Positions 1-8,861 of a stretch of DNA of 64,000 bases are shown here, in pieces. Origin of the DNA: Pedobacter nutrimenti (GTDB taxonomy: Bacteria; Bacteroidota; Bacteroidia; Sphingobacteriales; Sphingobacteriaceae); assembly GCF_003208655.1 (NCBI RefSeq), contig NZ_QKLU01000012.1, positions 1-64,000 on the forward strand, given 5' to 3'. The stretch's first letter is position 1. Every line of letters starts with the position of its first letter. The notes below the pieces were generated by a model. The model worked only from the letters and a program-made list of their open reading frames with translations, searched no databases and was not told where the DNA came from. The translations under genes were made by a program, and so were the position numbers.

Positions 1-1
1 C

Positions 2-88
2 AGGAAAATATTGTTTAATCACCTGGATAAATTAACAAAATTCCTTGCTATGATTGGGTACGAAATTGTGATAAAAAAGATAAAATAA
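2..88 (+). pseudogene. C-terminal end of a small XRE-like regulator (cut by window edge or a remnant)
   Basis: The frame encodes a tail ending in MIGYEIVIKKIK, which resembles the tail LIGYEIVLKKVK of the complete 61-aa HTH protein at 61636. The ending GYEI-hydrophobic-KK is common in small XRE-type regulators. Only this end is visible, so it may be a complete gene running off the window or, like the second copy at 62957, a fragment carried with the promoter. Confidence 0.5.
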
Positions 89-90
89 AC

Positions 91-121
91 TTGTTTTTTT
101 GCTCTATATAGAGTATATTTA
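91..121 (+). promoter_or_regulatory. Bacteroidota promoter with palindromic operator
   Basis: TTG at 91-93, a 20-base spacer and TATATTTA at 114-121 fit the Bacteroidota -33/-7 promoter. The spacer holds the 12-bp palindrome CTCTATATAGAG directly before the -7 box. The leader AAAGCACTTAGGCTTA follows. The same layout occurs at 61824 and 63046. A likely target of the regulator encoded just upstream (inference). Confidence 0.7.
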
Positions 122-154
122 TGTTAATAAAGCACTTAGGCTTAGTTAAGAAAG

Positions 155-865
155 ATGATAGTAAAAACAACGAGTTTAGCATTAAATACAGGAATAGCTT
201 GCTTGAGCCCTAATGATTTAATCACATTTTTGAAGAGTAATTTTAATATTCTAACTTACCCAACCCTGTTTAAAGGACTTGAAAATTCAAACACAATTGT
301 TAATCAAGTTATATTTAGAGCTGCAATTAATTGTAAGCAAGAAAATAAAGAGTTTATTATCTCAGCAGAGTTTGCTTATAAAAAAGCAAATGGGATCGCA
401 TTAAATCGTAGGAAAAGGTTTGTTAGAAGAATTTGGAAGAAAACACCTTTGTTCGCCATGTCCTTTATTAAAGAGCGATACAAAGACTACACTGAAGACC
501 AATTGCTGAGCGACCTTTTAATCAATAAAAAGTATAAAAAGAGGCCAAAGTTTAAAAAAAGGCCTTCTTCTTTTGGATTGCGCGTCTCTCAAATTCAAAA
601 ACTAGCAGGATTGCTTAGATTTTCGGATGTTTTGGAGGTAGAAAGAAATACAATCTGTAATAAAATTGTAGGTTATGAAAATAGTCTAAAACATAAATTA
701 CCAATTTTATTAACTGTTCGATATGATAACGAAACCATGGTATATCAATTTCCTTGGAATGAAACTGAAACTAAGATTAAAACCTTTGTTTCTCTGACAA
801 AAAAATTCAGTTCATTTAAAGAACTTGATGAAGGATTTAAAAATAAGTTTTCGTATGGAATTTAA
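155..865 (+). CDS. Hypothetical protein, 236 aa
   Basis: I do not recognise the family. The protein is soluble, with no signal peptide or membrane segment. It is basic in the middle: residues about 85-95 and 127-140 are rich in Lys and Arg (for example NRRKRFVRR, KKRPKFKKRP), which suggests nucleic-acid contact but does not prove it. The start ATG at 155 lies about 30 bases after a good -7 box, next to the conserved leader AAAGCACTTAGGCTTA, which supports this start. It would be controlled by the small HTH regulator whose end lies at 2-88. The downstream gene begins 79 bp later in the same direction. Confidence 0.7.
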   Translation: MIVKTTSLALNTGIACLSPNDLITFLKSNFNILTYPTLFKGLENSNTIVNQVIFRAAINCKQENKEFIISAEFAYKKANGIALNRRKRFVRRIWKKTPLFAMSFIKERYKDYTEDQLLSDLLINKKYKKRPKFKKRPSSFGLRVSQIQKLAGLLRFSDVLEVERNTICNKIVGYENSLKHKLPILLTVRYDNETMVYQFPWNETETKIKTFVSLTKKFSSFKELDEGFKNKFSYGI

Positions 866-944
866 GCAAACCAAGAAACCATTGATAATAATGATAACAA
901 ATCATTATGAATCATATTCGATATATATCTGATTCAATTTGATT

Positions 945-1340
945 ATGAACTATAAAAGAAAACAACCGTGTAAAGATTGCCCATATAGGAAAGATTCAGA
1001 AAATCAAAAATGGTGCAAAGAAGAATTTGAGAATCTCTTAGATAAAGATGCCGATTTTATTGGGAGTGTTTTTGGGTGTCATAAAAAAGATAACCATGTT
1101 TGTGTGGGCTGGTTGATGGATCAAGTTAATAGGAATTTTCCATCTATAAGTTTGAGGTTTTCATTAATTTCTAATTCAGTAAATAGGAATTATCTTAATG
1201 GTTTGTACTGTAAAAGTGCAATGTATAGTAACATAAATGAGATGGTCAAGGCAAATTATCCGGAGCTTTTAAGGGAAAATATGCCAGTAAATAAGGATCA
1301 ATTTTCTTTGAGATCTTCAGATTTAAAGCAAAATTTATAA
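945..1340 (+). CDS. DUF6283-like Cys-rich protein
   Basis: 131 aa. The N-terminus carries CKDCPYRKDS and further on FGCHKK and HVCVGW; the pattern C-x2-CPYRKDS followed by W, C-H and C is what I know from the DUF6283 family of phage and plasmid proteins, of unknown function but probably metal binding. A TTG at 939 is in frame, but the ATG at 945 is the better start. No membrane segment. It stands in a run of small plus-strand genes with no clear promoter of its own. Confidence 0.65.
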   Translation: MNYKRKQPCKDCPYRKDSENQKWCKEEFENLLDKDADFIGSVFGCHKKDNHVCVGWLMDQVNRNFPSISLRFSLISNSVNRNYLNGLYCKSAMYSNINEMVKANYPELLRENMPVNKDQFSLRSSDLKQNL

Positions 1341-1350
1341 GATATATAAT

Positions 1351-1497
1351 ATGGAATTGAATTTTGATGATAAGGAAGTTGACGACATTAAACGGGCATT
1401 AATAATTGCTATGCAAAGTTCGGATCATTGGAGTATGACTCCTTTGTTTGATAGGATTGAAAAAATATTGGAAAAAATAGAGGCTCAGATGAATTAG
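1351..1497 (+). CDS. Small hypothetical protein, 48 aa
   Basis: A short ORF beginning ATG at 1351, ten bases after the stop of the DUF6283-like gene, so probably cotranscribed. It encodes an acidic, helical peptide (MELNFDDKEVDDIKRAL, ending EKILEKIEAQMN). No known motif. Tight spacing and balanced composition are the only support. Confidence 0.5.
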   Translation: MELNFDDKEVDDIKRALIIAMQSSDHWSMTPLFDRIEKILEKIEAQMN

Positions 1498-1549
1498 CCC
1501 ATTATCTTATAATTAGCATTTTGAAAAAATTAAATATCGAATCCTAAAC

Positions 1550-1858
1550 ATGGAAATTATCAAGAATTTCAATCAACTAACAACCGAATTTAGAGTTATT
1601 TCTTTTTTAATCCTTTGTTGCTTAATAATGGGTACATTCTTAAAAGGATTACCCCGATTCTGGAAAGAACTATTTGGATTTGGTATTGCTGCATTATGTG
1701 CAATCTATTTTGTCATATATTCTGACTTTTATGATCTACATGATCATAGTTTAAAAAGACCTTTTTCCACTATTTCGGTTTTTGTAATTCTTATGATTTA
1801 TCCAACGCTGCAACGATACATTTTGGGGTTAATGAATCCTAAAATAGGGCATCGCTAA
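1550..1858 (+). CDS. Small membrane protein, 102 aa
   Basis: Three hydrophobic stretches (about residues 14-32, 42-58 and 70-88) predict an integral membrane protein. No family recognised. The short basic tail would lie in the cytoplasm if the N-terminus is outside. It is followed 15 bp later by the first copy of the hairpin repeat, which may act as its transcript end. Confidence 0.6.
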   Translation: MEIIKNFNQLTTEFRVISFLILCCLIMGTFLKGLPRFWKELFGFGIAALCAIYFVIYSDFYDLHDHSLKRPFSTISVFVILMIYPTLQRYILGLMNPKIGHR

Positions 1859-1873
1859 AAGTATGACATTTTG

Positions 1874-2027
1874 TTGCTATCAATAGTGTCCACCTGGAGA
1901 ACTTCCAGGACAAGTTTTTGATAGCAAAATTTCATGGCCGTCACAATACCAGGTGACTATTTTGCTATCAAAGTTCTTCCGGAGCGGACCTAATCCCCAG
2001 CGGATCCGGAGATAAACTGATAGCAAC
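1874..2027 (+). repeat. Double-hairpin intergenic repeat, copy 1
   Basis: Begins TTGCTATCA and ends TGATAGCAA, with internal TTTTTGATAGCAAAA and TTTTGCTATCAAAG, so the four GCTATCA boxes form two successive inverted pairs. The inner parts carry CCGGAGC and GATCCGGAG boxes. Eight related copies occur in the window; this one is in forward orientation. Confidence 0.9.
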
Positions 2028-2070
2028 GGTTGTTTCTGTTTTATAATTTATGTTATCATTAAGGATTCTG

Positions 2071-2101
2071 TTGCCAAATATGGCGAAAACATGTACATTT
2101 A
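2071..2101 (+). promoter_or_regulatory. TTGCCAAATATGGCGA promoter (no G-box)
   Basis: TTG at 2071-2073, a 20-base spacer and TACATTTA at 2094-2101. The inverted repeat GCCA-AATA-TGGC lies directly after the TTG and is shared by six other promoters of the window. Unlike the others, this copy has no GGGG box about 32 bp upstream. Confidence 0.75.
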
Positions 2102-2129
2102 CATTTATAAATCATCAAACTAAATTTTA

Positions 2130-2384
2130 ATGGGAAGAGGTTATAAAAAAGTTGAGGTTGATTTAAGGAAAGCGACTCAACCATTGGCGATATATTTATC
2201 TTCAAAAGGCATTAAATATCCAGAAAGTCATATTATTTATTCAAGTCCTCGTACATTTTATTACAGGAACAAAAATCCAAAGACAATGTTACTTATTGAA
2301 GGGATCCGATTAGCTGAACATTTGAATGTAAGCATGGAATCCTTAATAGAAGATTTAAGTAATCATTCTATATCGTTTATCTAA
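2130..2384 (+). CDS. Small HTH-like protein, 84 aa
   Basis: Residues about 40-75 (YYRNKNPKTMLLIEGIRLAEHLNVSMESLIEDL) have the shape of an XRE-type helix-turn-helix, with the ending LNVSMESLIEDL typical of the last helix. It is a diverged paralogue of the protein at 38192-38449 (FYNRITQPNTMTLAEAIKIC..LNITLDEFI). The basic N-terminus is unusual for a minimal XRE protein. It is driven by the shared TTGCC promoter 30 bp upstream and could be a regulator of that promoter family (speculative). Confidence 0.6.
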   Translation: MGRGYKKVEVDLRKATQPLAIYLSSKGIKYPESHIIYSSPRTFYYRNKNPKTMLLIEGIRLAEHLNVSMESLIEDLSNHSISFI

Positions 2385-2515
2385 ATTTAGACACTCCCTT
2401 CTAAAAGAAGCATTCTTCCTAAAACTGATTCCGACTGATTTTTACCTGAAACCTATACTTTTCTTCTCCTTATAACATACACATAATATTGAAGTTGAAA
2501 TTGCAGAATAATAGA

Positions 2516-2579
2516 GGGGAAATAACATCTATTTAATTTATTTTATTATTGCCAAATATGGCGAAACTTTGTACATTTG
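2516..2579 (+). promoter_or_regulatory. Composite promoter: GGGG box plus TTGCCAAATATGGCGA
   Basis: AGAGGGGAAA with its G-run at 2516-2519, then TTGCCAAATATGGCGA at 2549-2564 and the -7 box TACATTTG at 2572-2579. The distance from G-run to TTG is 33 bp. The annotated frame that starts inside this promoter must therefore begin further down, at ATG 2600. Confidence 0.8.
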
Positions 2580-2599
2580 AAATACAAAGATTTAAAGCA

Positions 2600-2878
2600 A
2601 TGGGAGTAAAAACAATAAGATTTGATGAGATTCAGGAGGAGCAATTACGAAAATGCATGAAGGTATTAAATGTAAGTGCTGCTCAAAAAGCATTTGATAT
2701 AATGATTGTAAAACATGTTTCTATCCTTGAAAAAAATAAAGAACTTACCCAGGAAGTTCAAGATTTAAAAAATGAATTAAGACGAATTAAAGGGCAAGTA
2801 ACTTCATATTTTAGAGCTACAGAATCATTTAATAACTTTGTTAAAACACTAGATAAAGAAACCATAAACCGTTACTAA
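2600..2878 (+). CDS. Coiled-coil small protein, 92 aa
   Basis: The frame is open from 2549, but the first 17 codons lie in the promoter, so ATG 2600 (MGVKTIRFDE) is the likely start. Residues about 40-75 form a charged heptad-like helix (EKNKELTQEVQDLKNELRRIKGQ), suggesting a dimeric coiled coil. The N-terminus (IRFDEIQEEQLRKCMKVLNVSAAQKAFDIMI) could be a ribbon-helix-helix-type fold, but I am not sure. Its stop TAA overlaps the next ATG by one base, so it is coupled to the DUF1573 gene, and its last codons encode the AACCGTTAC signal. Confidence 0.65.
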   Translation: MGVKTIRFDEIQEEQLRKCMKVLNVSAAQKAFDIMIVKHVSILEKNKELTQEVQDLKNELRRIKGQVTSYFRATESFNNFVKTLDKETINRY

Positions 2879-3258
2879 TGAAAAAGACAACTCTATTGTG
2901 CCTACTGGCTGTTATCCACTTATTTGCAAATGCCCAAATTAAAGGGCCAGGATTGAAATTTAATCAGGAAACCATATCTTATGGAAAAATCTCTCAGGGA
3001 GTTCCTGTTGAAAAAACTTTTGAATTTATCAATAATGGCAAAACCCCATTGATAATATCTGATGTTAAACCCACATGTGGATGTACCGCGGTGGATTTTA
3101 CTAAAGTACCAGTGAAACCTGGTAAAAGTGGGTTTATTAAAGTTTCTTATAATGCTGCCACGACCGGACCCTTTAATAAAACGATTCAAGTTAATACCAA
3201 TGCTGATACACCAATAAAGATTTTGACTATCACAGGTGAGGTATTGAAGGGGAAATAA
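2878..3258 (+). CDS. DUF1573 secreted protein
   Basis: 126 aa with an N-terminal Sec signal peptide (MKKTTLLCLLAVIHLFANAQ). The mature part shows the DUF1573 pattern: FEFINNGKTPLIISDVKPTCGCTAVDF and a final ITGEV. This is a Bacteroidota-specific immunoglobulin-like periplasmic or surface domain of unknown role, with the conserved Cys pair TCGC. The start is preceded by AACCGTTAC two bases upstream and overlaps the stop of the preceding gene (TAATG). Confidence 0.85.
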   Translation: MKKTTLLCLLAVIHLFANAQIKGPGLKFNQETISYGKISQGVPVEKTFEFINNGKTPLIISDVKPTCGCTAVDFTKVPVKPGKSGFIKVSYNAATTGPFNKTIQVNTNADTPIKILTITGEVLKGK

Positions 3259-3278
3259 ACATGCTTATTCAATAAAGC

Positions 3279-5101
3279 AAAAGAGGATGTATCATAAATC
3301 ATGATATGTCCTCTTTTTGATTTAATACTTTTCTTACTCTCTGGTCCATAGTGTTTTAGGTATATATTTTTCTGTTTTTATTTGTATTAAGTATTTGATT
3401 TTCATACATTTAAGCTATAAAAATGAATAAAACATGGCCTCAAAAAAACCTGTTTTCAAACCCTATAATCGGGATCAGCTTATGGCTTTTCCACCCACCT
3501 TTGAAGAACTCATCCCAGCTGACCATACCGTCCGGATTGTAGATAAAGTGATCAATGCCATTAATGTTGGACCTCTGCTGGAAGCTTATCACATTCGTGG
3601 CGCGTCCAACTATCACCCAATCCTGCTATTAAAAGTTTTGGTTTATGGTTATGTGACCAATACCTATTCCAGTCGCAAACTTGCAATAGCTTGTAGGGAA
3701 AATGTTCCTTTTATGTGGTTGAGCGGCATGAGTAAACCTGATCACAACACGATCAATCGGTTTCGTGGAGTTAGGTTAAAACATGCCCTTAGAAGTGTGT
3801 TTGAGGAAGTGGTTAAATATCTTGCAGCAGAAGGGCTGCTTAGTATTGAAGAGGTTTATACCGATGGTACCAAGATCGAGGCTAATGCCAATAAATACAC
3901 ATTTGTCTGGAAAAAGGCCATTGCGACCAACAAAGAAAAGATGAAAAAGCAACTGGCAGACATCTGGGATTATGCCCAGAGTGTGGCCACAGTTGAGGAT
4001 CTTCTCCCAGAACCACCTACAGCTAAAACTGTCAGTACAGAGAGCATTAATGCTGCTGTTAAAAAGCTGAACGAAGTATTGGCGAACAATGATCAGGTAG
4101 ATAAGAAAACCAAGGCTAAGCTAAGATACCTGACCAAGAACTATCCGCCGAATATCGAAAAATATGAACAGCAGGAGGCTATTCTTGGAGAGAGGAACAG
4201 TTACAGCAAGACCGATACGGATGCGACTTTTATGCGTTTAAAAGAGGATCACATGCTAAATGGTCAACTTAAACCTGCTTATAATGTTCAGATCTCCACC
4301 TCAAATCAATTTATTGTCAATTACACCATCCACCCAAATCCTAGCGATACGTTAACTTTAAAATCACATCTGCAGCAACACGAAGACAGCTTTGGACAGG
4401 CACCCAAAACATTAACGGCAGATGCCGGTTATGGCTCCCAGGAGAACTACAGCTTGTTAGAGAAAAAAGAGATTGAAGCCTTTGTAAAGTATAATATGTT
4501 CGACAAAGAGCAGGATGGACATTACAACAAAAAATATCCTTTTGCAGCTGGTAAGCTTTTCTACAATACAGTTAAGGATGTCTACATCTGTCCAATGGGG
4601 CAGGAAATGGAATACCAGGGGAATGTTAAAAAAATCACTTCAAGTGGCTTTGAACAAACCTCAAGAAAATACCAGGCAAAAAATTGCAACAACTGTCCAC
4701 TGAATGGCGCCTGTCACAAGTCAAAAACCAATCGGATTATAGAGGTTAATGTAGATCTCAAAAACCAAAAACAAAGAGCACATGAAATGCTCAATAGCGA
4801 ACAAGGAATTAGGCATCGAAAGAAAAGATGTTATGATGTTGAACCAGTCTTCGCGAATATCAAACAGAACCACGGGTTCCGCCGCTTCATGCTCAGAGGT
4901 AAGCAAAAAGTCGAGATAGAATGGGGATTATTAGCAATTGCACAAAACTTAAGGAAAAAAGCAGCTTAGAAAAGCTGTTTTTTGTACTTTTTGTCAAAAA
5001 ATTAACTCAAAAATGGAAAACCAAGAAAATACTGTACTTGGACACTGATACGCAAAAAAGAAGAGGATGATCATTTTTTTAATAATGATACATCCTCTTT
5101 T
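3279..5101 (+). mobile_element. IS1182-type insertion sequence, complete
   Basis: One transposase gene bounded by perfect 17-bp terminal inverted repeats: AAAAGAGGATGTATCAT at 3279-3295 and its reverse complement at 5085-5101. Each end also folds on itself (GAGGAT...ATGTCCTC on the left, GAGGATGATCAT...ATCCTC on the right), which could act as transcription stops. Length 1823 bp fits the family. I could not identify a target duplication. The higher GC content than its surroundings fits recent arrival. Confidence 0.85.
3434..4969 (+). CDS. IS1182 family transposase
   Basis: 511 aa. The N-terminal domain (MAFPPTFEELIPADHTVRIVDKV; HPILLLKVLVYGY; MSKPDHNTINRFR) is the conserved DUF772 part of IS1182/IS5-like transposases. 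A DDE catalytic core follows, with TDGTKIEANANKY (first Asp) and LTADAGYGSQENY (second Asp), then a Cys cluster (CPMGQE, NCNNCPLNGACHKS) and a C-terminal VEPVFANIKQNHGFRRF region that usually holds the catalytic Glu motif. The frame is intact, so the element may be active. Confidence 0.92.
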   Translation: MASKKPVFKPYNRDQLMAFPPTFEELIPADHTVRIVDKVINAINVGPLLEAYHIRGASNYHPILLLKVLVYGYVTNTYSSRKLAIACRENVPFMWLSGMSKPDHNTINRFRGVRLKHALRSVFEEVVKYLAAEGLLSIEEVYTDGTKIEANANKYTFVWKKAIATNKEKMKKQLADIWDYAQSVATVEDLLPEPPTAKTVSTESINAAVKKLNEVLANNDQVDKKTKAKLRYLTKNYPPNIEKYEQQEAILGERNSYSKTDTDATFMRLKEDHMLNGQLKPAYNVQISTSNQFIVNYTIHPNPSDTLTLKSHLQQHEDSFGQAPKTLTADAGYGSQENYSLLEKKEIEAFVKYNMFDKEQDGHYNKKYPFAAGKLFYNTVKDVYICPMGQEMEYQGNVKKITSSGFEQTSRKYQAKNCNNCPLNGACHKSKTNRIIEVNVDLKNQKQRAHEMLNSEQGIRHRKKRCYDVEPVFANIKQNHGFRRFMLRGKQKVEIEWGLLAIAQNLRKKAA

Positions 5102-5158
5102 TTGTTTATCAGGCTTATAAATCTGTTAAAACTCTTTTTTTTGTGCTTAAGGATTCAT

Positions 5159-5311
5159 TTGCTATCAAGATTGATCAGCTGCAGCAGATCCTCGGCAAGA
5201 TTTTGATAGCAAAACTTGTCGGCCGGCACCAGGCCTGGAGAGGGATTTGCTATCAAAGTTCTTCCGGAGCATGCCGGATCCCCAGCTGATCCGGAGACAA
5301 ACTGATAGCAA
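5159..5311 (+). repeat. Double-hairpin intergenic repeat, copy 2
   Basis: TTGCTATCA at 5159 to TGATAGCAA at 5311, with TTTTGATAGCAAAA and ATTTGCTATCAAAG inside. It holds GATCAGCTG near the left end and CAGCTGATC near the right, so the whole element is also roughly symmetric. It lies between the IS and the convergent end of the minus-strand operon, directly after the stop codon of the 5312-7951 gene, and could serve as its terminator. Confidence 0.9.
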
Positions 5312-7951
5312 CTATTTTAAATCTGTCTTCTGAAAGCTATATTTTAATGTTAGAAGGAAATACCGACTTAAGCGCTCAGATTTATAATTACTAATTGTAT
5401 TTGACATTACATCACGGTAAACTCCTATATTTTGGTTGAGTAAATCCATGCCTGACATTTTTATACTTGCCGATTTGTTTTTCAAAAAGGATAGCTCAAC
5501 ATTCAAATTAATAATAAGGGGATTTGTATTAGAAATGCCGGTATAACCAGAATTAAATTGTTTGTAGATATCATAACCCAATGCAAGGTTTTTGCTCAGT
5601 CCGAGCGCGCCATTGGTTCCTGTTCGTATACTTGAAGAAGTAGATGCATTGTTATTTCCAGGATATCTACTTTTATTTAATGAATAATCAATGGAGATTT
5701 GATTTTCAAATTGGTTTCCAAAAACTGTCCTCAACTGGATTTGTTGATTGAAGAGCCAATTACTACCGTTGCTTTTTACATCATTAAGAATGGAAATGTT
5801 ATTTGATTGGTCTGAAGATCCATTTAGGTTCAACAGGAATTTACTTTCATTGATAGCTTTAGTAATCGAATAAAATACCCTAAATGACCTGAATCCGTCA
5901 ACATTCTTATAACTTGTAGTTTGCACCAATGTTTCCTGGTTACTGAATCGATCTTGAATGATCTTATTATTTACAGTATTATATTCGAATCCAAAAAAAG
6001 CAGAACTTCCGGTTTCGATGTTCATAGTGTTATAATATAGCTTATAATTATTTCTAAATTCAGGTCGCAAATCTGCATTGCCAATAATTATGTTTTGCAC
6101 ATTCTGAATATCTCTAATGGGCATTAGCTGTTCAATTTCAGGACTTGCACTGTTACCTGAATATTCAAGTGTGATGGTTTTAGTTTTACTTAAATAATAA
6201 TTTAATCTAACATTTGGTGCATAATCTGTCTTATTATTGGCCGTTTTAAGCTCTTTATTTGAGGCTTTGCCTTTGAGAACGCTATTTATAATATTGAATC
6301 CGATAGACGCTGAGAAGTTCTTATTTTGATACCGGTAGCCACCATTTATAGTTTGATTAGAAAAATCGCTTGAAAATCTCTCGTGTAAACTTTTTTCGAC
6401 CGGCAATGGAGCATTGTTTAAATCATACAAGTCTGTTTTTATTTGATTAATTTTAGAAGTGTGATTTAATGAGATAGAAAAATCAAAAAAAGAGTGTTTT
6501 GCCACAGGTTCAATGTAACTTAAATTCAAGTTTGTAATATTTTGATGCATTTCTGAATTTGTTATTTGTCCCGGACTTAATTCAGGATTAACAATTTGAT
6601 TATTCATTATTTCTCGGTATATATTTTCTTTGCTCTTTTGTGAATTGAAGTTTACTGATAAATTTCTTCCGATTTTCTGAAATCGATGATTATACAAAAT
6701 TGAGCCCCCAAACTTTGGAATATCACTATTGTTCAATGAATGATTTCTAAAGTTGGATATTAAGTTCATATTATTTGTTTCGATAATTCCATCTCCTAGA
6801 TTCGATAAATTATCAGACTCTAATTGAGGTGATATTTTTAAAAAATCATTTTTTGAAAATTTATATTCTACGTTAAAGGAGATCCTTTTTGATTTTGTCT
6901 TATTAGCGTTGCTTCGGGATTCTGTATTATAAATTGAATAATTCGGATAATATGTTTCCCTAAATATATTTTGGCTCGAATGCTGTTCTTGATTTCTAAG
7001 TTGGACACTACCATAAAGGATTAAACTTTCTGAATGGTTATTGCGGTAATTTATGGCAGTAGATGTGGTTGTATTTAGACCATCGGAATTCTCAGTTAAA
7101 CCAGAGACACCATTAGATCCTTTAATTAAATTAGTATTGTTGATACCACCCAGGACTGTAAATTGTTGCTCTTTTAATTGTAAAGTCGAGGAAATTTCAG
7201 CTTGATACCTGTCAAGATTGCCGCCACTTAACAAAGCTGATCCGAATATTCCATTCTTAAACCCATCCTTTAAGTTTATGTTTATTATTTTATTTGCAGA
7301 ACCACGTTTGTTACCGGTGATATTTGCCAAATCCCCATAATCATTTATGATTTGTACATTATCAATTAAAGATAAAGGGAATATGTTTCCAATGGTTTGT
7401 AGATCACCATCGAGATAGTCTTTACCGTTTATTTTAATCTTTTCTATTGGTATTCCTAGATACATCAACTGTCCATTGGGGGTAATGATTGTTCCTGGAA
7501 TGCTTTTAATTACATCAGCTGCATACTTTCCCCTCCCAACTTTAATTTGGTCCGTATTAAACTGGATGGTATCTTCTTTCAATTCTATTTTTTTTCTTCC
7601 AATAATAACAACATCGTTTAATTGTCTTGATTCTTCTTTTAAAGTTGTCGTTGGAATAACTATTAATTTCTTTTCCCCTTGATAATTAAACGATGTTGTG
7701 ATGCTTTTATATCCAATCATTTTAATATTAATATCAAAGAAACCCGTATTAATATTTTTAAAAACAAAAATTCCTTCATTGTCAGTTATAATTGAGGTAG
7801 AGCCTGATTTAGTTGATAATTTGATTGTCGCAAAGCTTATCGGTTGCTTTGCCGAATCAACTACCTTTCCAGAAATTGTTTTGTAATTCTGACCTTTAAT
7901 ACTCAATGATAAAGGTAATAGCATAGCCATTAATAAGATTATTCTTATCAT
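5312..7951 (-). CDS. TonB-receptor-like outer-membrane beta-barrel protein
   Basis: 879 aa. A signal peptide (MIRIILLMAMLLPLSLSIKGQ) is followed by a carboxypeptidase-D-regulatory-like domain (about 25-105: ISGKVVDSAKQPISFATIKL..DNEGIFVFKNI), a plug-like region (about 110-230: VGRGKYAADVIKSIPGTII; IKINGKDYLDGD) and a long C-terminal barrel of the outer-membrane beta-barrel family (PF14905 type). No TonB box is obvious. It is the last gene of the long minus-strand block, 64 bp after gldN with a strong hairpin in between. Its role is unknown; an outer-membrane partner of the T9SS module is one possibility. SusC-type nutrient uptake is less likely because no SusD partner is present. Confidence 0.8.
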   Translation of the reverse strand: MIRIILLMAMLLPLSLSIKGQNYKTISGKVVDSAKQPISFATIKLSTKSGSTSIITDNEGIFVFKNINTGFFDINIKMIGYKSITTSFNYQGEKKLIVIPTTTLKEESRQLNDVVIIGRKKIELKEDTIQFNTDQIKVGRGKYAADVIKSIPGTIITPNGQLMYLGIPIEKIKINGKDYLDGDLQTIGNIFPLSLIDNVQIINDYGDLANITGNKRGSANKIININLKDGFKNGIFGSALLSGGNLDRYQAEISSTLQLKEQQFTVLGGINNTNLIKGSNGVSGLTENSDGLNTTTSTAINYRNNHSESLILYGSVQLRNQEQHSSQNIFRETYYPNYSIYNTESRSNANKTKSKRISFNVEYKFSKNDFLKISPQLESDNLSNLGDGIIETNNMNLISNFRNHSLNNSDIPKFGGSILYNHRFQKIGRNLSVNFNSQKSKENIYREIMNNQIVNPELSPGQITNSEMHQNITNLNLSYIEPVAKHSFFDFSISLNHTSKINQIKTDLYDLNNAPLPVEKSLHERFSSDFSNQTINGGYRYQNKNFSASIGFNIINSVLKGKASNKELKTANNKTDYAPNVRLNYYLSKTKTITLEYSGNSASPEIEQLMPIRDIQNVQNIIIGNADLRPEFRNNYKLYYNTMNIETGSSAFFGFEYNTVNNKIIQDRFSNQETLVQTTSYKNVDGFRSFRVFYSITKAINESKFLLNLNGSSDQSNNISILNDVKSNGSNWLFNQQIQLRTVFGNQFENQISIDYSLNKSRYPGNNNASTSSSIRTGTNGALGLSKNLALGYDIYKQFNSGYTGISNTNPLIINLNVELSFLKNKSASIKMSGMDLLNQNIGVYRDVMSNTISNYKSERLSRYFLLTLKYSFQKTDLK

Positions 7952-7977
7952 AATTAGGGTTTATAAGAAGGATGATT

Positions 7978-8000
7978 ATGCTCACCCGAAGGGTGAGCAT
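7978..8000 (-). terminator. Strong hairpin between gldN and the barrel gene
   Basis: Perfect 10-bp stem ATGCTCACCC / GGGTGAGCAT with a GAA loop. No T-run follows on the minus strand, so it may be an mRNA stabiliser or processing site that lowers expression of the last gene and not a full terminator. Confidence 0.55.
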
Positions 8001-8015
8001 TTGAGAAATTATATT

Positions 8016-8843
8016 TTATTGAATTCTGGATCCAGATTTTTCGGTTTTTAAGGATGTTTCAATTCTATCCGACTCAGCCTGAAGATCCCCATTTTTAACA
8101 TAGTCTACCAAACGAAGGTTGTCTGGGGATGCCTCTTTGATGATTATACTTTTAAATTTCCTAAGAATGAATATATCATCATAGCTATAGTCTGTTGTAT
8201 AACTTGCGGTTACCGGAATGGTTGCCAATATATTTCTTGCCTCTGGGAAATTTAACCAAAAGGCGGGTTGTTCATTTATTGTTTCTCCAGCAGCCTCAAT
8301 TCTGATTAATGGGGCTATCCCTATTATTCTTGGTTCAACTACACCTGTTTTTTTATTGAAAATCCAATCTTCTTTTAATCTGAACTTTGTTATTGCATCT
8401 GGGTTAAAATCATTTTGTTTCATAACCCTTTTAACTTCATTCCCATTGTCATCATAAACAGGTACCGACACACTATCTGAAAACTTTGCTAATGCATCCT
8501 TAATGGATAAAGGGGTAATAAAAGCATCTCCACTTGGGTTATCTTTAGTTGTTGTCGCACTATAAGCCACAAGTTTTTCCTGCATAACACCATCCAGAAG
8601 TATGTCAATTAATCTAGATTGTGATGATTGAAAGAATTTGTTTTCTGGTTTTGTTAAATCAATATCCCTCCAAATTCTTCTAACAGATCCAACATCACTT
8701 GATTTTAATTCCGTATATGGTGTAGGTTTAGCATTTTTGAAATCTTTTGATAAAAAATATCCGTCTTTAGGATTTTCGAGGTTTTGTCCAAAGCAAATGC
8801 TAGTAATCGCAATTGATAGCGTTGTTATAATTATTTTTTTCAT
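8016..8843 (-). CDS. gldN: T9SS ring component GldN/PorN
   Basis: 275 aa with signal peptide (ends CFGQ). The body matches GldN: SVRRIWRDIDLTKPENKFF, LIDILLDGVMQEKLVAYS, FRLKEDWIFNKKTGVVEPRIIGIAPL and FWLNFPEARNIL are characteristic. GldN is periplasmic and forms with lipoprotein GldK the ring under the outer membrane in type IX secretion. It is somewhat shorter than chromosomal GldN (about 300 aa). It follows gldM by 18 bp, in the usual K-L-M-N order. Finding it in a conjugation operon is unusual. Confidence 0.9.
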   Translation of the reverse strand: MKKIIITTLSIAITSICFGQNLENPKDGYFLSKDFKNAKPTPYTELKSSDVGSVRRIWRDIDLTKPENKFFQSSQSRLIDILLDGVMQEKLVAYSATTTKDNPSGDAFITPLSIKDALAKFSDSVSVPVYDDNGNEVKRVMKQNDFNPDAITKFRLKEDWIFNKKTGVVEPRIIGIAPLIRIEAAGETINEQPAFWLNFPEARNILATIPVTASYTTDYSYDDIFILRKFKSIIIKEASPDNLRLVDYVKNGDLQAESDRIETSLKTEKSGSRIQ

Positions 8844-8861
8844 GTTAAATGGTCTTAAAGT

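Larger units (their letters stand above)
1..149 (+). repeat. Long direct repeat, left copy (regulator 3' end + promoter + leader)
   Basis: Matches 62956-63104 base for base with only about four differences and no gaps. Bases 2-88 read in frame as the C-terminal end of a small HTH protein (ending GYEIVIKKIK), related to the C-terminus of the protein at 61636-61821. After the stop come a promoter and a leader. If the window had started further left, this copy might belong to a complete gene; the copy at 62956 is only a fragment. Confidence 0.9.

Noticed and set aside
5312..7951. SusC-type nutrient receptor
   Set aside because: No SusD gene next to it, and the barrel resembles the PF14905 group; position in the T9SS/T4SS block suggests another role.
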